A DNA stretch of 64,000 bases from Metellina segmentata (taxonomy: Eukaryota > Arthropoda > Arachnida > Araneae > Tetragnathidae), in assembly GCA_947359465.1 (NCBI GenBank), contig OX375874.1, positions 98,397,441-98,461,440 on the forward strand, in the 5' to 3' direction. Position numbers and translations under genes: made by a program. Below the pieces are notes generated by a model. It made no database searches, had not been told where the DNA came from, and saw nothing but the letters and a program-made list of their open reading frames with translations. Below, piece by piece: positions 32,875 through 44,110 of the stretch (position 1 is the stretch's first letter; each line of letters opens with the position of its first letter).

Positions 32875-33065
32875 TTTGTCTTGACGAGGTATCTCACTGT
32901 TAACGAAACTGACTGGACCTTGATGAACGAGATATCTCGTCATTTTGAAATACTGACCAGATCTTGATCGTCATCATAAAAAAAAATTGAAAATATCGTG
33001 CGGACGAGATAATTTGTCATTAGCACAATTGGTTTTGATGGAATAGACGAGATATCTCGTCAAAA
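32875..33065. repeat. Relic cluster of the GAGATATCTC satellite
   Basis: Four palindrome-like boxes (GACGAGGTATCTCACTG, AACGAGATATCTCGTCATTT, GGACGAGATAATTTGTC, GACGAGATATCTCGTC) alternate with CTGACCAGATCTTGATC-type boxes. Spacing is irregular. Confidence 0.65.
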
Positions 33066-33267
33066 CCACTTGGAGTGTCGAGCACGCGCACGCGACACGG
33101 GTGCTCTATACTACCACCATCCTATCCCATCAATAGGGTAAAAAAAATCTTCAAATACATTCAAATGATTAACAATAGAAATTTCTCAAATAGAATTGTG
33201 TTTGGAAAGATTCAAATACTACGAATATACGCGTATTGGCAAACCAGAATTCCCTGCCAACCACATG

Positions 33268-33376
33268 GGTTGCAATGAATGTTTTAATTACAATGAATGT
33301 ATTGCAAATAATTACAAATAATTAATGGGTTGCAATGAATGTTTTAATTACAATGAATGTATTGCAAATAATTACG
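33268..33376. repeat. Exact tandem duplication, 60-bp period
   Basis: The segment beginning GGGTTGCAATGAATGTTTTA is repeated 60 bp later without a visible difference for about 50 bp. Very recent duplication or assembly artefact. Confidence 0.85.
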
Positions 33377-33489
33377 ACAAGTATTTCTAAGCTTTGATTT
33401 AGTCGGTGTTAAGATTTTATGTGTAACTTTATTTGCATTTTTATTGAATTTCAGTAAATTTAAACCATTTAGTGGTTTTTACGCATATA

Positions 33490-34791
33490 CAGAGGCTGTT
33501 CGCACATTTTTTAGACGATTTTGGTTAGCGGTAATAAAAAATCGTTTGCTGCAAAAGAAATAATTGCAGTTGTACTATGTTTTTAAAAGTCAAAATTATC
33601 GTCTGCGGCTTGAGAGATTTGTTTTTATTCAAAATGGCGTTTTTAACGAAGCAGTGGTTCGAAGGCTATATTTATGCTCTTTCCGAAAAGAAATATTCAT
33701 ATTCCGTTACCCCAAAACGATGTGAGAGTCATGGTTTTGTGATATCTAAAGCGTCGATAGGTAATATCGTCAACAAGAAAGGAAAAAACTTCAAATTGTA
33801 ACCTCAAGTGGGACAAAAATTCCAAACACGTATCCAAGGAAGAAACGGACATCTTCGACTATTGCAAAGGTACGTTGTTTAATGTTAAAAGAAAATCCCC
33901 CTAGTCAAAGGACAGTTGCAACATCATTAAAATGCTCGGTGTCCACTGTAAACAAAATGATAAACGTTGATTTAAATCTTAAGAAAGCGAAAAAACGCAA
34001 TGTGCATCGTCTTTCTCCAAAGCATATCGCTGAACGCAGGACACGCTGCCGAATTCTATATGAGAAACACATACCCAAAGAAAAATCGGAAAAAAATGTC
34101 ACAATAGATGAATCATGGGTGTATTTAAATGATAGCAGCAAAAAAAAAAGGGGGTTTATTACCTTAAAAATTGAGAAAAAAAATTAAAGTACATGGTTCA
34201 CAGAATCGAAAGAAAGTTTTTCTAAGGGATTCATGATTGTTGCTGGTTTTTCATATAATGGCAAGTTAAAAATAAAGAGAGTGGAAAAATGTCAAGATTA
34301 ACTCCAAATACTATCTGAAACATATTTTATCGCCAATTTTTCTGAATGAAATACCATCGCTTTACCCACAGTGCCATCAAACTATGGAACTTCATCAAGA
34401 CAAAGCTAGCAGTCACACATCGAAATCCACTGTAAATTTCCTAAACGAAATGGAACAAAAAACCGGTATCAAGGCCATACCCTTCACTGATATCCCTACT
34501 AAATCTTCCGATGTATCACCTACGGATTTTTGTGCTTTCGGACTTTTAAAATGTGCATTATCCAAACGTCGTCCCACAACCCTTACAGGACTCTGGAAAG
34601 CTGTTCAGGAGGAATGGAATAGAATACCTCTTCTGACACTTCAAAAGGCATTATTATCCTGGAAATTACGGTGTCGAAAGACAGTTCAGAATAAGGGCTA
34701 TCAAACCGAACATTTAAAACACAAGAATTTTATGTAATTTAGTTTTGTGAATACAATATACATTATCTAAAAAATGTGTGAACAGCCTCTG
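33490..34791 (+). mobile_element. Mariner-type transposon, 1302 bp, near full length
   Basis: Inverted ends start CAGAGGCTGTTCGCACATTT (left) and, on the other strand, CAGAGGCTGTTCACACATTT (right), matching at 25 of 26 positions. TA at 33488-33489 and 34792-34793. The 1.3-kb length is what an autonomous mariner needs for its single gene, but that gene is frameshifted. Confidence 0.92.
33634..34737 (+). pseudogene. Mariner/Tc1-type transposase, frameshifted
   Basis: The start is the ATG at 33634 (MAFLTKQWFEGYIYALSEKK), opening a helix-turn-helix-like N-terminus that stops at 33801. A second frame (33882-34187) gives PSQRTVATSLKCSVSTVNKM, typical of the second DNA-binding helix-turn-helix, then VTIDESWVYL with the first catalytic Asp. 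A third frame (34384-34737) gives ELHQDKASSHTSKSTVNFL (second Asp), IPTKSSDVSPTDFCAFGLLK (third position) and ALSKRRPTTLTGLWKAVQEE. From the HQD Asp there are 36 residues to the first and 41 to the second candidate third Asp. At least two frame changes make it non-functional, but nearly the whole protein is represented. Confidence 0.88.
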
Positions 34792-34944
34792 TATACTAGT
34801 ACATTCTGCAAGTTGAAGTCTTCCCTGTATGACTTCAAACCTGTTTTGAAATTTTTGGTGAATACAATCTTTCCTAGGAGACTTTTCACGAATCGAAGTG
34901 GTTATTTGGTCATTATGTGCGTTGCGGAGTAAAATTGATATTAC

Positions 34945-35715
34945 ACTAGTCAAAAACGTCTTACATTAGTCAAAAACATCTTTCATTAGTCAAAAACGTC
35001 TTTCATTAGTCAAGAACGTCTTACATTACTCAAAAACGTCTTAAATTACTCAAAAACGTCTTACATTAGTCAAAAACATCTTGCATTAGTCAAAAACGTC
35101 TTGCATTAGTCAAAACACATCTTACACTACTCAAAATCGTCTTATATTAGTCAAAAACATCTTACGTTAATAAAAGCCTCTTACATTAGTCAGCCTCTTA
35201 CATTAGTCAAAAACATCTTAAATTAGTCAAAAACGTCTTTCATTAGTCGAAAACATCTTAAATTAGTCAAAAACGTCGTACATCAGTCAAAAACATCTTA
35301 AATTAGTCAAAAACGTCGTACATCAGTCAAGAAAACATCTTAGGTTACTCAAAAACGTCTTACATTAGTCAAAAACATCGTACAATAGTCAAAAACATCG
35401 TACAGTAGTCAAAAACATCGTACAGTAGTCAAAAACGTCTTACATTAGTCATAAGCGTGTTACATTAGTCAAAAACGTCTTACCTTAGTCAAAACATCGT
35501 ACAATAGTCAAAAACGTCTTGCATTAGTCAAAACATCATACGATAGTCAAAAACGTCTTGCATTAGTTAAAAAAACTTCTTATATTACTAAAAAACATAT
35601 TAAATTATTCAAAAGCATCTTACAATAGTCAAAAATATCTTACATTAGTCAAAAACGTCTTACATTAGTAAAAAACATCTTACATTAGTCAAAACCGTCT
35701 TACATTAGACAAAAA
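34945..35715. repeat. 20-bp minisatellite, roughly 37 copies
   Basis: Unit ACATTAGTCAAAAACGTCTT, with common variants ATC for GTC, GTAC for TTAC and one-base indels. No spacers separate the units, so it is a tandem array and not a CRISPR. Starts about 150 bp outside the mariner's right end. Confidence 0.93.
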
Positions 35716-35875
35716 CGAGCTATTAACAACAAGTTCTCGGTGAATGTGGTTAGAAGTCTCAGGTTCAAAAATTTGTCGAAACCATTAATAAACACCAGTG
35801 ACTGGGAAATCAATCAGTAATCAATATCCAAATGAAACATTATCAACCAAAGTTCATGACTTGAACCTATCGGGG

Positions 35876-36050
35876 CCTCAAATGTCCTAACGTTGGCGTG
35901 GTGTGGAAATCTGTGACTTCGTCATCTGACCCCGTGATTAAAAATTACGTAATGCGGTGTCCTAGGATCTTTCCCTTCGGGTGTTGATCCCGGAGCAAAT
36001 GGCCCTTTCGGTTGCTCCAGTGGGATGTTAATTAAAATACTAAATACCTC
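35876..36050 (+). mobile_element. SINE fragment (type 2 body)
   Basis: GGCCTCAAATGTCCTAACGT, TGTGGAAATCTGTGACTTCG, TCATCTGACCCCGTGATTAA, GGTGTCCTAGGATCTTTCCC and GTTAATTAAAATAC follow the family order; the head is missing. Confidence 0.75.
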
Positions 36051-37030
36051 TTAGTTGATGTGGTGTATTACGAAATTTACATGTTAAAGTTTTGTTACTT
36101 AATATAATCACACATAACTTGCCTTTTAACAGAGAAAATTGAGTCATGTTTTGTAACATAGCATACTATATTGAAATGATTGTGTATTGTTGTACAGTGT
36201 ATTGTTGAGCGAATAAAAATATAACATACTTTTCTTTCATTTATAGGTAAGTTCTTGATTTGCCTGTGGCCGAACATCAAAACATGAATTTCCATTTTCA
36301 GCAATGTGGGTAAATATAACGGAGGAATTATTATAATTAACTGTGGATAATGGTTATGTTTCAAGATAAGTTCATGTGACGTTTCATAAAATTTTACTTC
36401 TGCTTATGTTTCATGAAAAATATGGCCATTGTTTTATATCAGAAGTCATGAAATTATGCTCATATTAGTGAGACATTTCCAAAGATAAGATACAACTAAT
36501 TATACTTTTTATTTTAATTAGTAAATTTAAAATATTTATCTACAATATTTGGTTTTTAAAATAAAGTTCAATTCTTTGCCTAAAGTATTATTGTTCTTTT
36601 ATTTGATTCCCTCAACTTTTAACTCTATGTCTTACAAGAAGAAGCATTTATTCAATTCACCTGGAATCCGTTCAAATTCAGAAAAATGAGCGCAGAGTAG
36701 AGGTAACAATTATCGACTCCAGAAATGTTCCCTGATTTTAAATAAAAGTACCTTGTAACCATTCCCACTGAGTTAATGTCGATGATTGCAATCTTAATGT
36801 CTTCCTGCACTCTTGAAGAAATTACGAGAACTAAGTTATTTCTCCTTTGAAGAAAATGATTATGTTTTTGAGAAAGTTTCAAAGTATAACTACAATGTCA
36901 TTTTTTTTTTGTGAAAAAAAAATTGCGGTGAATTCTTTATCTTTTTATTTTGACCTATTGGAAAGCTGCTTTCTTAAACATGAAATGCTATCACACAATA
37001 GCATTTTCTTATGCGTGCTAAAGCTTCATA
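36051..37030. other. Nothing recognised
   Basis: AT-rich, with short open frames on both strands (for example 36095-36364 minus) that lack motifs. Confidence 0.35.
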
Positions 37031-37031
37031 G

Positions 37032-37035
<4 letters not shown>

Positions 37036-37124
<89 letters not shown>
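37036..37124. repeat. (TA)n microsatellite, 89 bp
   Basis: Uninterrupted alternating A/T. It creates the Ile-Tyr run of a spurious open frame. Confidence 0.97.
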
Positions 37125-37125
<1 letters not shown>

Positions 37126-37429
37126 CGTACGTCATGAAATGCTAAAAAAAAAATATGTCTTGAAAATTTGAACTTAGTGTTTCCCCCTACAAGGCTAAGA
37201 CGACGTGTGTGTGTGAAATATTTTTGTCAGCTCCAAATTTTAATTCCATTCCTGCTATTTTTTTGTATTTTAAGTGAGTATTGTGTATGGATCATAATCA
37301 ATGAGCACCACTAAGGATGACTACGAGTTCAATCAGGGAGACGATTCTCAGTGTCTGTTTAGAGTCGGGCTTAATTCTATTCATCCAAGCATTTTTTTCA
37401 TGACATGATTTACCCCCCCCCCATCTCAA

Positions 37430-37559
37430 GTGTTACGAGGAGATATCTCGTCTAGAAAATGGTCACTTTTGCTAATCACGAGTGACTTCGTCATCAAGAT
37501 TTTGCCGATTGAATTCCGAATGATGAAGACAGTGTCCTTTTTAATGTTGACGATATCAC
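37430..37559. repeat. Degenerate edge of the 42-bp satellite
   Basis: GAGGAGATATCTCGTCTAG, GGTCACTTTTGCTAA, GACTTCGTCATCAAGATTTT and AAATCTGGTCACTTTTTCTA show the same boxes as the main array but irregularly spaced. Confidence 0.65.
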
Positions 37560-40115
37560 AAAATCTGGTCACTTTTTCTAAGGATGGTATATCTCACCCA
37601 TAAAGATCCGGTCAGTTTTTCTAAGGACGGTATATCTCACTCATCAAGATCTGGCCAGTTCATCTAAGGAAGGTATATCGCACTCATCAAGATCTGGTCA
37701 GTTCTTGTGAGGAAAGTATATCTCACCTATCAAGATCTGGTCAGTTTTTATTTGGACTGTATACCTTACTTATCAAGATCTGGTCAGTTTTTGTAAGGAT
37801 GGTATATCTTCTCCATCAAGATCTGGTCACTTATTCTAAGGACGGTGTATCTCACTTATCAAGATCTGGTCAGTTCTTCTAAGGAAGGTAAACCTTACCC
37901 ATCATGATCTGGTCAGTTTTGTAAGGACGGTATATCTCCCCATCAAGATTTGGTCAGTTCTTTGGACGGTATGCCTTACCTATCAAGATCTGGTCAGTTT
38001 TTGTCAGGACGATATACCTTCCCTGTCAAGATATAGTCAGTTGTTCTAAGGACGGTATATCTTCCCCACCAAGATCTAGTCTGTTTTTCTATGGACGGTA
38101 TATCTCCCCAATCAAGATCTCGTCAGTTCTTCTAAGGACGATAAATCTGACCTAGGAAGATCGGGTCAGTTTTTATAAAGACGGTAGATCTCTCCCATCA
38201 AGATCTGGTCAGTTTTTCTAAGGACGGTATATCTTCCCCACCAAGATCTAATCTGTTTTTCTATGGACGGTATATCTCCCCAATCAAGATCTCGTCAGTT
38301 CTTCTAAGGACGATAAATCTGACCTATGAAGATCGGGTCAGTTTTTGTAAAGACGGTAGATCTCTCCCATCAAGATCTAGTCAGTTGTTCTAAGGACGGT
38401 ATATCTTCCCCACCAAGATCTAGTCTGTTTTTCTATAGACGGTATATCTCCCCAATCAAGATCTCGTCAGTTCTTCTAAGGACGATAAATCTGACCTATG
38501 AAGATCGGGTCAGTTTTTGTAAAGACGGTAGATCTCTCCCATCAAGATCTGCTCAGTTTTTCTAAGGACGGCATATCTCACTTATCAAGATCTGGTCAGT
38601 TCTTCTAAGGAAGGTAAACCTTACCCATCATGATCTGGTCAGTTTTGTAAGGACGGTATATCTCCCCATCAAGATTTGGTCAGTTCTTTGGACGGTATGC
38701 CTTACCTATCAAGATCTGGTCAGTTTTTGTCAGGACGATATACCTTCCCTGTCAAGATCTAGTCAGTTGTTCTAAGGACGGTATATCTTCCCCACCAAGA
38801 TCTAGTCTGTTTTTCTATGGACGGTATATCTCCCCAATCAAGATCTCGTCAGTTCTTCTAAGGACGATAAATATGACCTATGAAGATCGGGTCAGTTTTT
38901 GTAAAGACGGTAGATCTCTCCCATCAAGATCTGGTCAGTTTTTCTAAGGACGGCATATCTCACTTATCAAGATCTGGTCAGTTCTTCTAAGGAAGGTAAA
39001 CCTTACCCATCATGATCTGGTCAGTTTTGTAAGGACGGTATATCTCCCCATCAAGATTTGGTCAGTTCTTTGGACGGTATGCCTTACCTATCAAGATCTG
39101 GTCAGTTTTTGTCAGGACGATATACCTTCCCTGTCAAGATCTAGTCAGTTGTTCTAAGGACGGTATATCTTCCCCACCAAGATCTAGTCTGTTTTTCTAT
39201 GGACGGTATATCTCCCCAATCAAGATCTGGTCAGTTCTTCTAAGGACGATAAATCTGACCTATGAAGATCGGGTCAGTTTTTGTAAAGACGGTAGATCTC
39301 TCCCATCAAGATCTGGTCAGTTTTTCTAAGGACGGCATATCTCACTTATCAAGATCTGGTCAGTTCTTCTAAGGAAGGTAAACCTTACCCATCATGATCT
39401 GGTCAGTTTTGTAAGGACGGTATATCTCCCCATCAAGATTTGGTCAGTTCTTTGGACGGTATGCCTTACCTATCAAGATCTGGTCAGTTTTTGTCAGGAC
39501 GATATACCTTCCCTGTCAAGATCTAGTCAGTTGTTCTAAGGACGGTATATCTTCCACCAAGATCTAGTCTGTTTTTCTATGGACGGTATATCTCCCCAAT
39601 CAAGATCTAGTCAGTTCTTCTAAGGACGATAAATCTGACCTATGAAGATCGGGTCAGTTTTTGTAAAGACGGTAGATCTCTCCCATCAAGATCTGGTCAG
39701 TTTTTCTAAGGACGGCATATCTCACTTATCAAGATCTAGTCAGTTCTAAGGAAGGTAAACCTTACCCATCATGATCTGGTCAGTTTTGTAAGGACGGTAT
39801 ATCTCCCCATCAAGATTTGGTCAGTTCTTTGGACGGTATGCCTTACCTACCAAGATCTGGTCAGTTTTTGTCAGGACGATATACCTTCCCTGTCAAGATC
39901 TAGTCAGTTGTTCTAAGGACGGTATATCTTCCCCACCAAGATCTAGTCTGTTTTTCTATGGACGGTATATCTCCCCAATCAAGATCTCGTCAGTTCTTCT
40001 AAGGACGATAAATCTGACCTATGAAGATCGGGTCAGTTTTTGTAAAGACGGTAGATCTCTCCCATCAAGATCTGGTCAGTTTTTCTGAGGACGGTATATC
40101 TCCCTCGTGGAGATC
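37560..40115. repeat. Satellite of ~42-bp monomers in 382-bp higher-order units
   Basis: About 60 monomers of the form CAAGATCTGGTCAGTTTTTC-TAAGGACGGTATATCTCCCCA. From about 38.2 kb the monomers fall into a fixed order of nine variants. A marker variant (AAGGAAGGTAAACCTTACCC) occurs at 37881, 38607, 38989, 39371 and 39748, i.e. steps of 726, 382, 382 and 377 bp. Equivalent monomers in successive 382-bp units are nearly identical, while neighbouring monomers within a unit differ clearly. That is the mark of higher-order amplification. Open frames inside are incidental. Confidence 0.95.
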
Positions 40116-41240
40116 TGTTTAGTTTTGCTAATTTCGAAACGCCTCGTAAATTACCAGGAGGATTAACCCTGTGCTTCGATTAGATGTATCATCCATGGTT
40201 TGGTTAATTTTGCTAAGGACAATGCATACCATACGTCTCGTCCTCGAAAAACTGCCCAATTACTCAAAGGAGGAATGGCTATCCAAGTAGAAATTCCCCG
40301 CCCTCTTGTCCAAAATTGATGGCACTTTGAAACAGGATTTTGCACTAGAGGCTGCCAGGGACTTTGTAAGCCACTAGGAAGGTTAAAGTTGAAACCGCTT
40401 TTATCCTATTCCCAAAAAAAAGCCCTAACTTCTGAACACTGTTAGGTAACATGGAGACGACAGCTCTCCGACATAAATGCCACTAAAAAGAAACGCCCAG
40501 CTCTTTCGTCCCTCCAAAGAGCGTGACTCCACATCGGACACCTCCACCGCTGACACATCTTACAGATTTTTAGAAGTCCCGCAACAACCGGGCATTAAGT
40601 TGGATTAGGAGGAGGGTTTTCCTTCCAACACCCATCTGGGAACGACACCGGAATAAGACTTGTTGCAAAAGAGGAAAAAAAACCCTTACAGATCCACCTT
40701 TTCAGGCAGCACATCTCCTGTTTGGCTATAAAAACTCCGGCAGAAAGCTTTGACGATCCTAATCCCGCAGGCTGCCATAAAAATCGGCGCTCCCAGTAAT
40801 TACCCAGGCTCTTCCACGTGCAAAAGGCGTTCTATTGAACGACCTTCTTTCCGTGGACCACTTTCTTTTATTTACAGAGGCGTGTTCGCATCTCCCCTTT
40901 TTTCTTCTCTTGCCGGTTGCTTGCTTGGCAGTCAGGGGCTTCCTTTCTCATCGGGAGAGTTTTGTGTTTGACGTGGTCTTATTGACTCGACTTCTCCCTC
41001 GCGGGACTGTGGACATTAAGCCCGGCATCAAAGAAGCGGCGAGCTCTGTGTCCGAGATTTTCCGATGACAGTTTCAGGTCCCTCGTTACCGACGCTGAGA
41101 GGCTGTTATTAATTTAGAGAGATCGTTGGGTCATGTGCTTTGAAAGATTGGTCTGATGAAATGAAGGAGCCGGCTTAGAGCAAAAACACTTTAATATAAA
41201 AACAAAATGTTTATCGATTTGCTGTATCAGATTCGTGGCT
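40116..41240. other. Mixed-composition stretch, no gene recognised
   Basis: Less AT-rich than its surroundings. Frames at 40163-40345 (minus), 40750-40971 and 40835-41068 (plus) overlap in different registers and lack domains. No RNA gene or repeat identified. Confidence 0.35.
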
Positions 41241-41507
41241 CATGCAGAGGAACATTTCTAATATATTGGCTGAAACTTGCAAATGTCAACAAGCTATATT
41301 TGAAGAACGATATTAAACAAATTGCCTGATGAACGCTTTTTGACACTCATCCAAAACTAAGAACTAAACAGATTCACAGGAGTATCGGTTATCCGAATGC
41401 ATTGTTGCAGCTAAATATACTGACTTTTAAGTTGCCTTGTCTATATATTCATTGCTAAATAATGTATAATATTTGAGTTTCATCTCAATAAAGTTTCTAC
41501 AAAGTGC

Positions 41508-41602
41508 CTCTCGAGAACTTCTCGTAACTTGAACCACGTAAAGATGACGAGTACAACATCCAAACTGGCATCCCACTCTCCAAACTTCCACACCCCACTA
41601 AA
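41508..41602 (-). mobile_element. SINE fragment (type 2 body)
   Basis: CGTAACTTGAACCACGTAAA, GATGACGAGTACAACATCC, CTGGCATCCCACTCTCCAAA and CTTCCACACCCC are the middle part of the SINE read in reverse. Part of the local duplication; its twin is at 42170-42262. Confidence 0.65.
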
Positions 41603-42169
41603 TCTAAATTTTTAGATTTAAACTTTATTGAGAGGAAACTCAAATATTCTGCATTATTTAGCAAAACGAATAGACAGGCAACCTAAAAGTCAGAATATTT
41701 AGTTACAACAATGTGATCGGATAACTGATACCCCTGTAAATTTGTTTAGTTCTTAGTTTTAAATGAAGGTGTCAAAAAGCGTTCATCAGGGAATTTGTTT
41801 AATATCGTTCTTGGAGACTCAAATATTCTGCATTATTTAGCAATGAATAGACAGGTAACTTAAAAGTCAATATAGTTACATTACAACAATACAATCGGAT
41901 ATCTGATACCCATGTAAATCTGTTTAGTTCTTAGTTTTGGATGAAAGTGTCCAAAAGCGTTCATCAGGCAATTTGTTTATAATCGTTCTTGAAAATATAG
42001 CTTGTTGAGATTTGCAAGTTTCAGACAATTTCTCAAAAACATTACTGTGTAGGTTACATAAATCTGTTACAGTAATTCGATAATTTTTTTTCCGATGTGG
42101 GTTTCTGGAATTTTTCTCTATTAACGAGGTTGTCTCTGTTTTCTAGAATTAGATTCTTAATGTTTCTTC

Positions 42170-42262
42170 AAAGTTTCTTTCTAGAACATCTCGTAATTTT
42201 GAACCACGTTCAGATGATGAATACAACATCTAAACTGGCACCCCATTCTCCAAACTTCCAAC
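42170..42262 (-). mobile_element. SINE fragment (type 2 body), duplicate
   Basis: CGTAATTTTGAACCACGTTC, AGATGATGAATACAACATC and CTGGCACCCCATTCTCCAAA match 41508-41602 and the SINE family. Confidence 0.65.
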
Positions 42263-42360
42263 AAGCTATGTTTTCAAGAAGGATATAAACATATTGCCTG
42301 TTGAACGCTGTTTGACACTCATCCAAAATTAAGAGGTTTAAAGTAAGGTTTGTTTTTGCC

Positions 42361-42973
42361 ATCACATTCTAATAGTGCGGAAAAGTTGACTCATGCAGTA
42401 AACTAATGTAAAACTAATGTGTAAAAAATTTCATCCCGATTTATTGATATCTTTTGCCTTCCCAATAAGTTCAAAACCTCCAAGAAAAAATCAAAATTAA
42501 AGCGTTTTTTTATGAAAAAAAAATGAATGTTTACAATTACGTTCTAAAAGTGCGCAAAGTAAGCTAATACATTCAACATTGACGGAATAATGTCGTTTAG
42601 ATCAGTGCATATCTTCTGCCTCCCCAATAGGGGCCAAACAGCAGAAAAAAAATGATAAAATGACATTTTTGCAAAATATCGACTTTTGCAATTACGGTAA
42701 AAACTGGTGATCTGTTTTTTCTGGGGAGGCAGAAGATATGTACTGATCTAAACATTTTTTTACAATTTTTATTGAATGTATAAGCTTACTTTTGCGCACT
42801 ATTAGAACGCAATTGTAAACATTTTTATTTTTTATAAAAATGCCCTAGTTTTGATATTTTTTGAGGGTTAGAACCCCTTGGGCAGGCAAAAGATATCAAT
42901 AAATTAGAATGAAATTTTTTTACACATTAGTTTTAGTGCATGAGCCAACTTTTCCGCACTATTAGAATGTGAT
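42361..42973. mobile_element. Foldback element, 613 bp, with ~260-bp inverted arms
   Basis: ATCACATTCTAATAGTGCGG at the left edge is mirrored by CCGCACTATTAGAATGTGAT at the right edge, and the pairing continues through TTTATTGATATCTTTTGCCT, TGTTTACAATTACGTTCTAA (TTGCG in the partner) and TATCTTCTGCCTCCCC, which lies next to a ~95-bp centre (42627-42721). Arms differ by substitutions and short indels. No gene. The inverted arms make up over four fifths of its length, so a transcript would fold into a long hairpin. Confidence 0.88.
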
Positions 42974-42979
42974 AAAAAA

Positions 42980-44030
42980 AATTTTTTTCGGTCCACCCTA
43001 TTCCATCCCCCATCTAATCTAAACATTTAAGTTAAATATCAAAAATCTAATTCCAGAAAACAGACAGCCTCGATAGCAGATACATCTTGTTATCAGCCTG
43101 TCATGAGCTCGTGTTTTTCCGGGAGATTTATGCATCGCAAACTAATTTCTGCTATTTATGTGCCAAATGAAATCCTGACTCACGCCGCTGTACCTTCTAG
43201 GTGAACGAATACGTTCTAACGAGTCGAAAAGAAACCGGGTCTACATTATTAAGGAACACGATCGTTAAATTTAATAGGTTTCTCCAGGACCAATAAATAT
43301 CCGTGTCTTTCTCTCTTTTTAGGACGCTTATTAATTTGGATTCCTTGTTTTAGTCCCGATTCCCTTTTTTTTATTTGCGTTCCCTGGTCTTGAGAAAGTA
43401 AAAGGGAATTGCTAGTGCTCCGGAGCAGCTATCTACTTCTCTTCCCCTCCTCTTAAATGGTATTGCATAGAGAGCATTTAGCAAAACTGGAAGGCTTTAA
43501 TCATTTTAAATATTGTTTTCAGTGAGCGCAATGTGGGGAAAAAACATCCAGGGTTACTTTGATTCGTTTCGGATTGTTTTTTAATTCGGGCCCCATGTTC
43601 GTATTTAAATTGGGGTTTGCTGCTTAATTTAACTGCTTTTGTACTTTTCGCTCGAAGCGATTTCAGAAACGAATTTAAGTGATGCAGATAGGCGATTTAC
43701 CGCAGTGCTGCTGTTTCGGTAGTCGGATTATAATGCTCTTAAATTGTCGTGGAAAATTTATGTAAACGCATATTCATAACGAACCCGAATGGAAACAGTT
43801 ATTGAGGTTTTTTCTGTTCTGTGTTTCGAAACGGTTTTGCGTAAGAAATAAATTAAAAACAGGTCGTTCTGGTTCTTAATTGTTTTGTGAATGACAGGAG
43901 TCTGGGTATTGAAAATCCTTTAGTTATAAGGCAGTCCATTCAGATATTGAATAAAAACTTTGAATGTCTGTAATTAAAAATAAATGTTAAGGGGGTCTCT
44001 CGCTCTAATGTATTTTTCTAAATTTGTTTG
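42980..44030. other. Nothing recognised
   Basis: No repeat, RNA or coding feature I can support. Confidence 0.35.
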
Positions 44031-44032
44031 GT

Positions 44033-44110
44033 CCGAGGTAGGCCAGTTGGAAGATCAACCGGAGGGTTGTGATTTCGAAGCTCGGTCCAGTCAAAGATAA
44101 CCACGCTTAG
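44033..44110 (+). mobile_element. tRNA-like SINE head, second type
   Basis: TAGGCCAGTTGGAAGATCAA resembles an A-box region and GATTTCGAAGCTCGGTCCAG a decayed B-box/T-arm. The trailing AGTCAAAGATAACCACGC recurs near 32.64 kb, where it precedes a type 2 SINE body. Confidence 0.5.

Larger units (their letters stand above)
41248..42330. repeat. Alternating inverted duplications of a ~220-bp unit
   Basis: A forward unit (41248-41498) is followed by two inverted copies (about 41618-41817 and 41818-42050), then a partial forward copy (42258-42330). Markers: TGAACGCTTTTTGACACTCA (forward) against AAAAGCGTTCATCAGG (inverted), and CTAAATAATGTATAATATTT against AATATTCTGCATTATTTAG. Minus-strand SINE pieces occur twice between them (41508-41602 and 42170-42262). 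A small palindrome, TAAATCTAAATTTTTAGATT plus TA, lies at 41599-41620. Confidence 0.8.

Noticed and set aside
34945..35715. CRISPR array
   Set aside because: Repeats are directly adjacent with no unique spacers and vary freely; a eukaryotic minisatellite.
36847..37125. Protein ending in an Ile-Tyr run
   Set aside because: The tail is the (TA)n microsatellite; the rest has no motif.
37560..40115. A coding tandem-repeat protein (for example 38326-38565)
   Set aside because: Frame lasts only two monomers; neighbouring units interrupt it.
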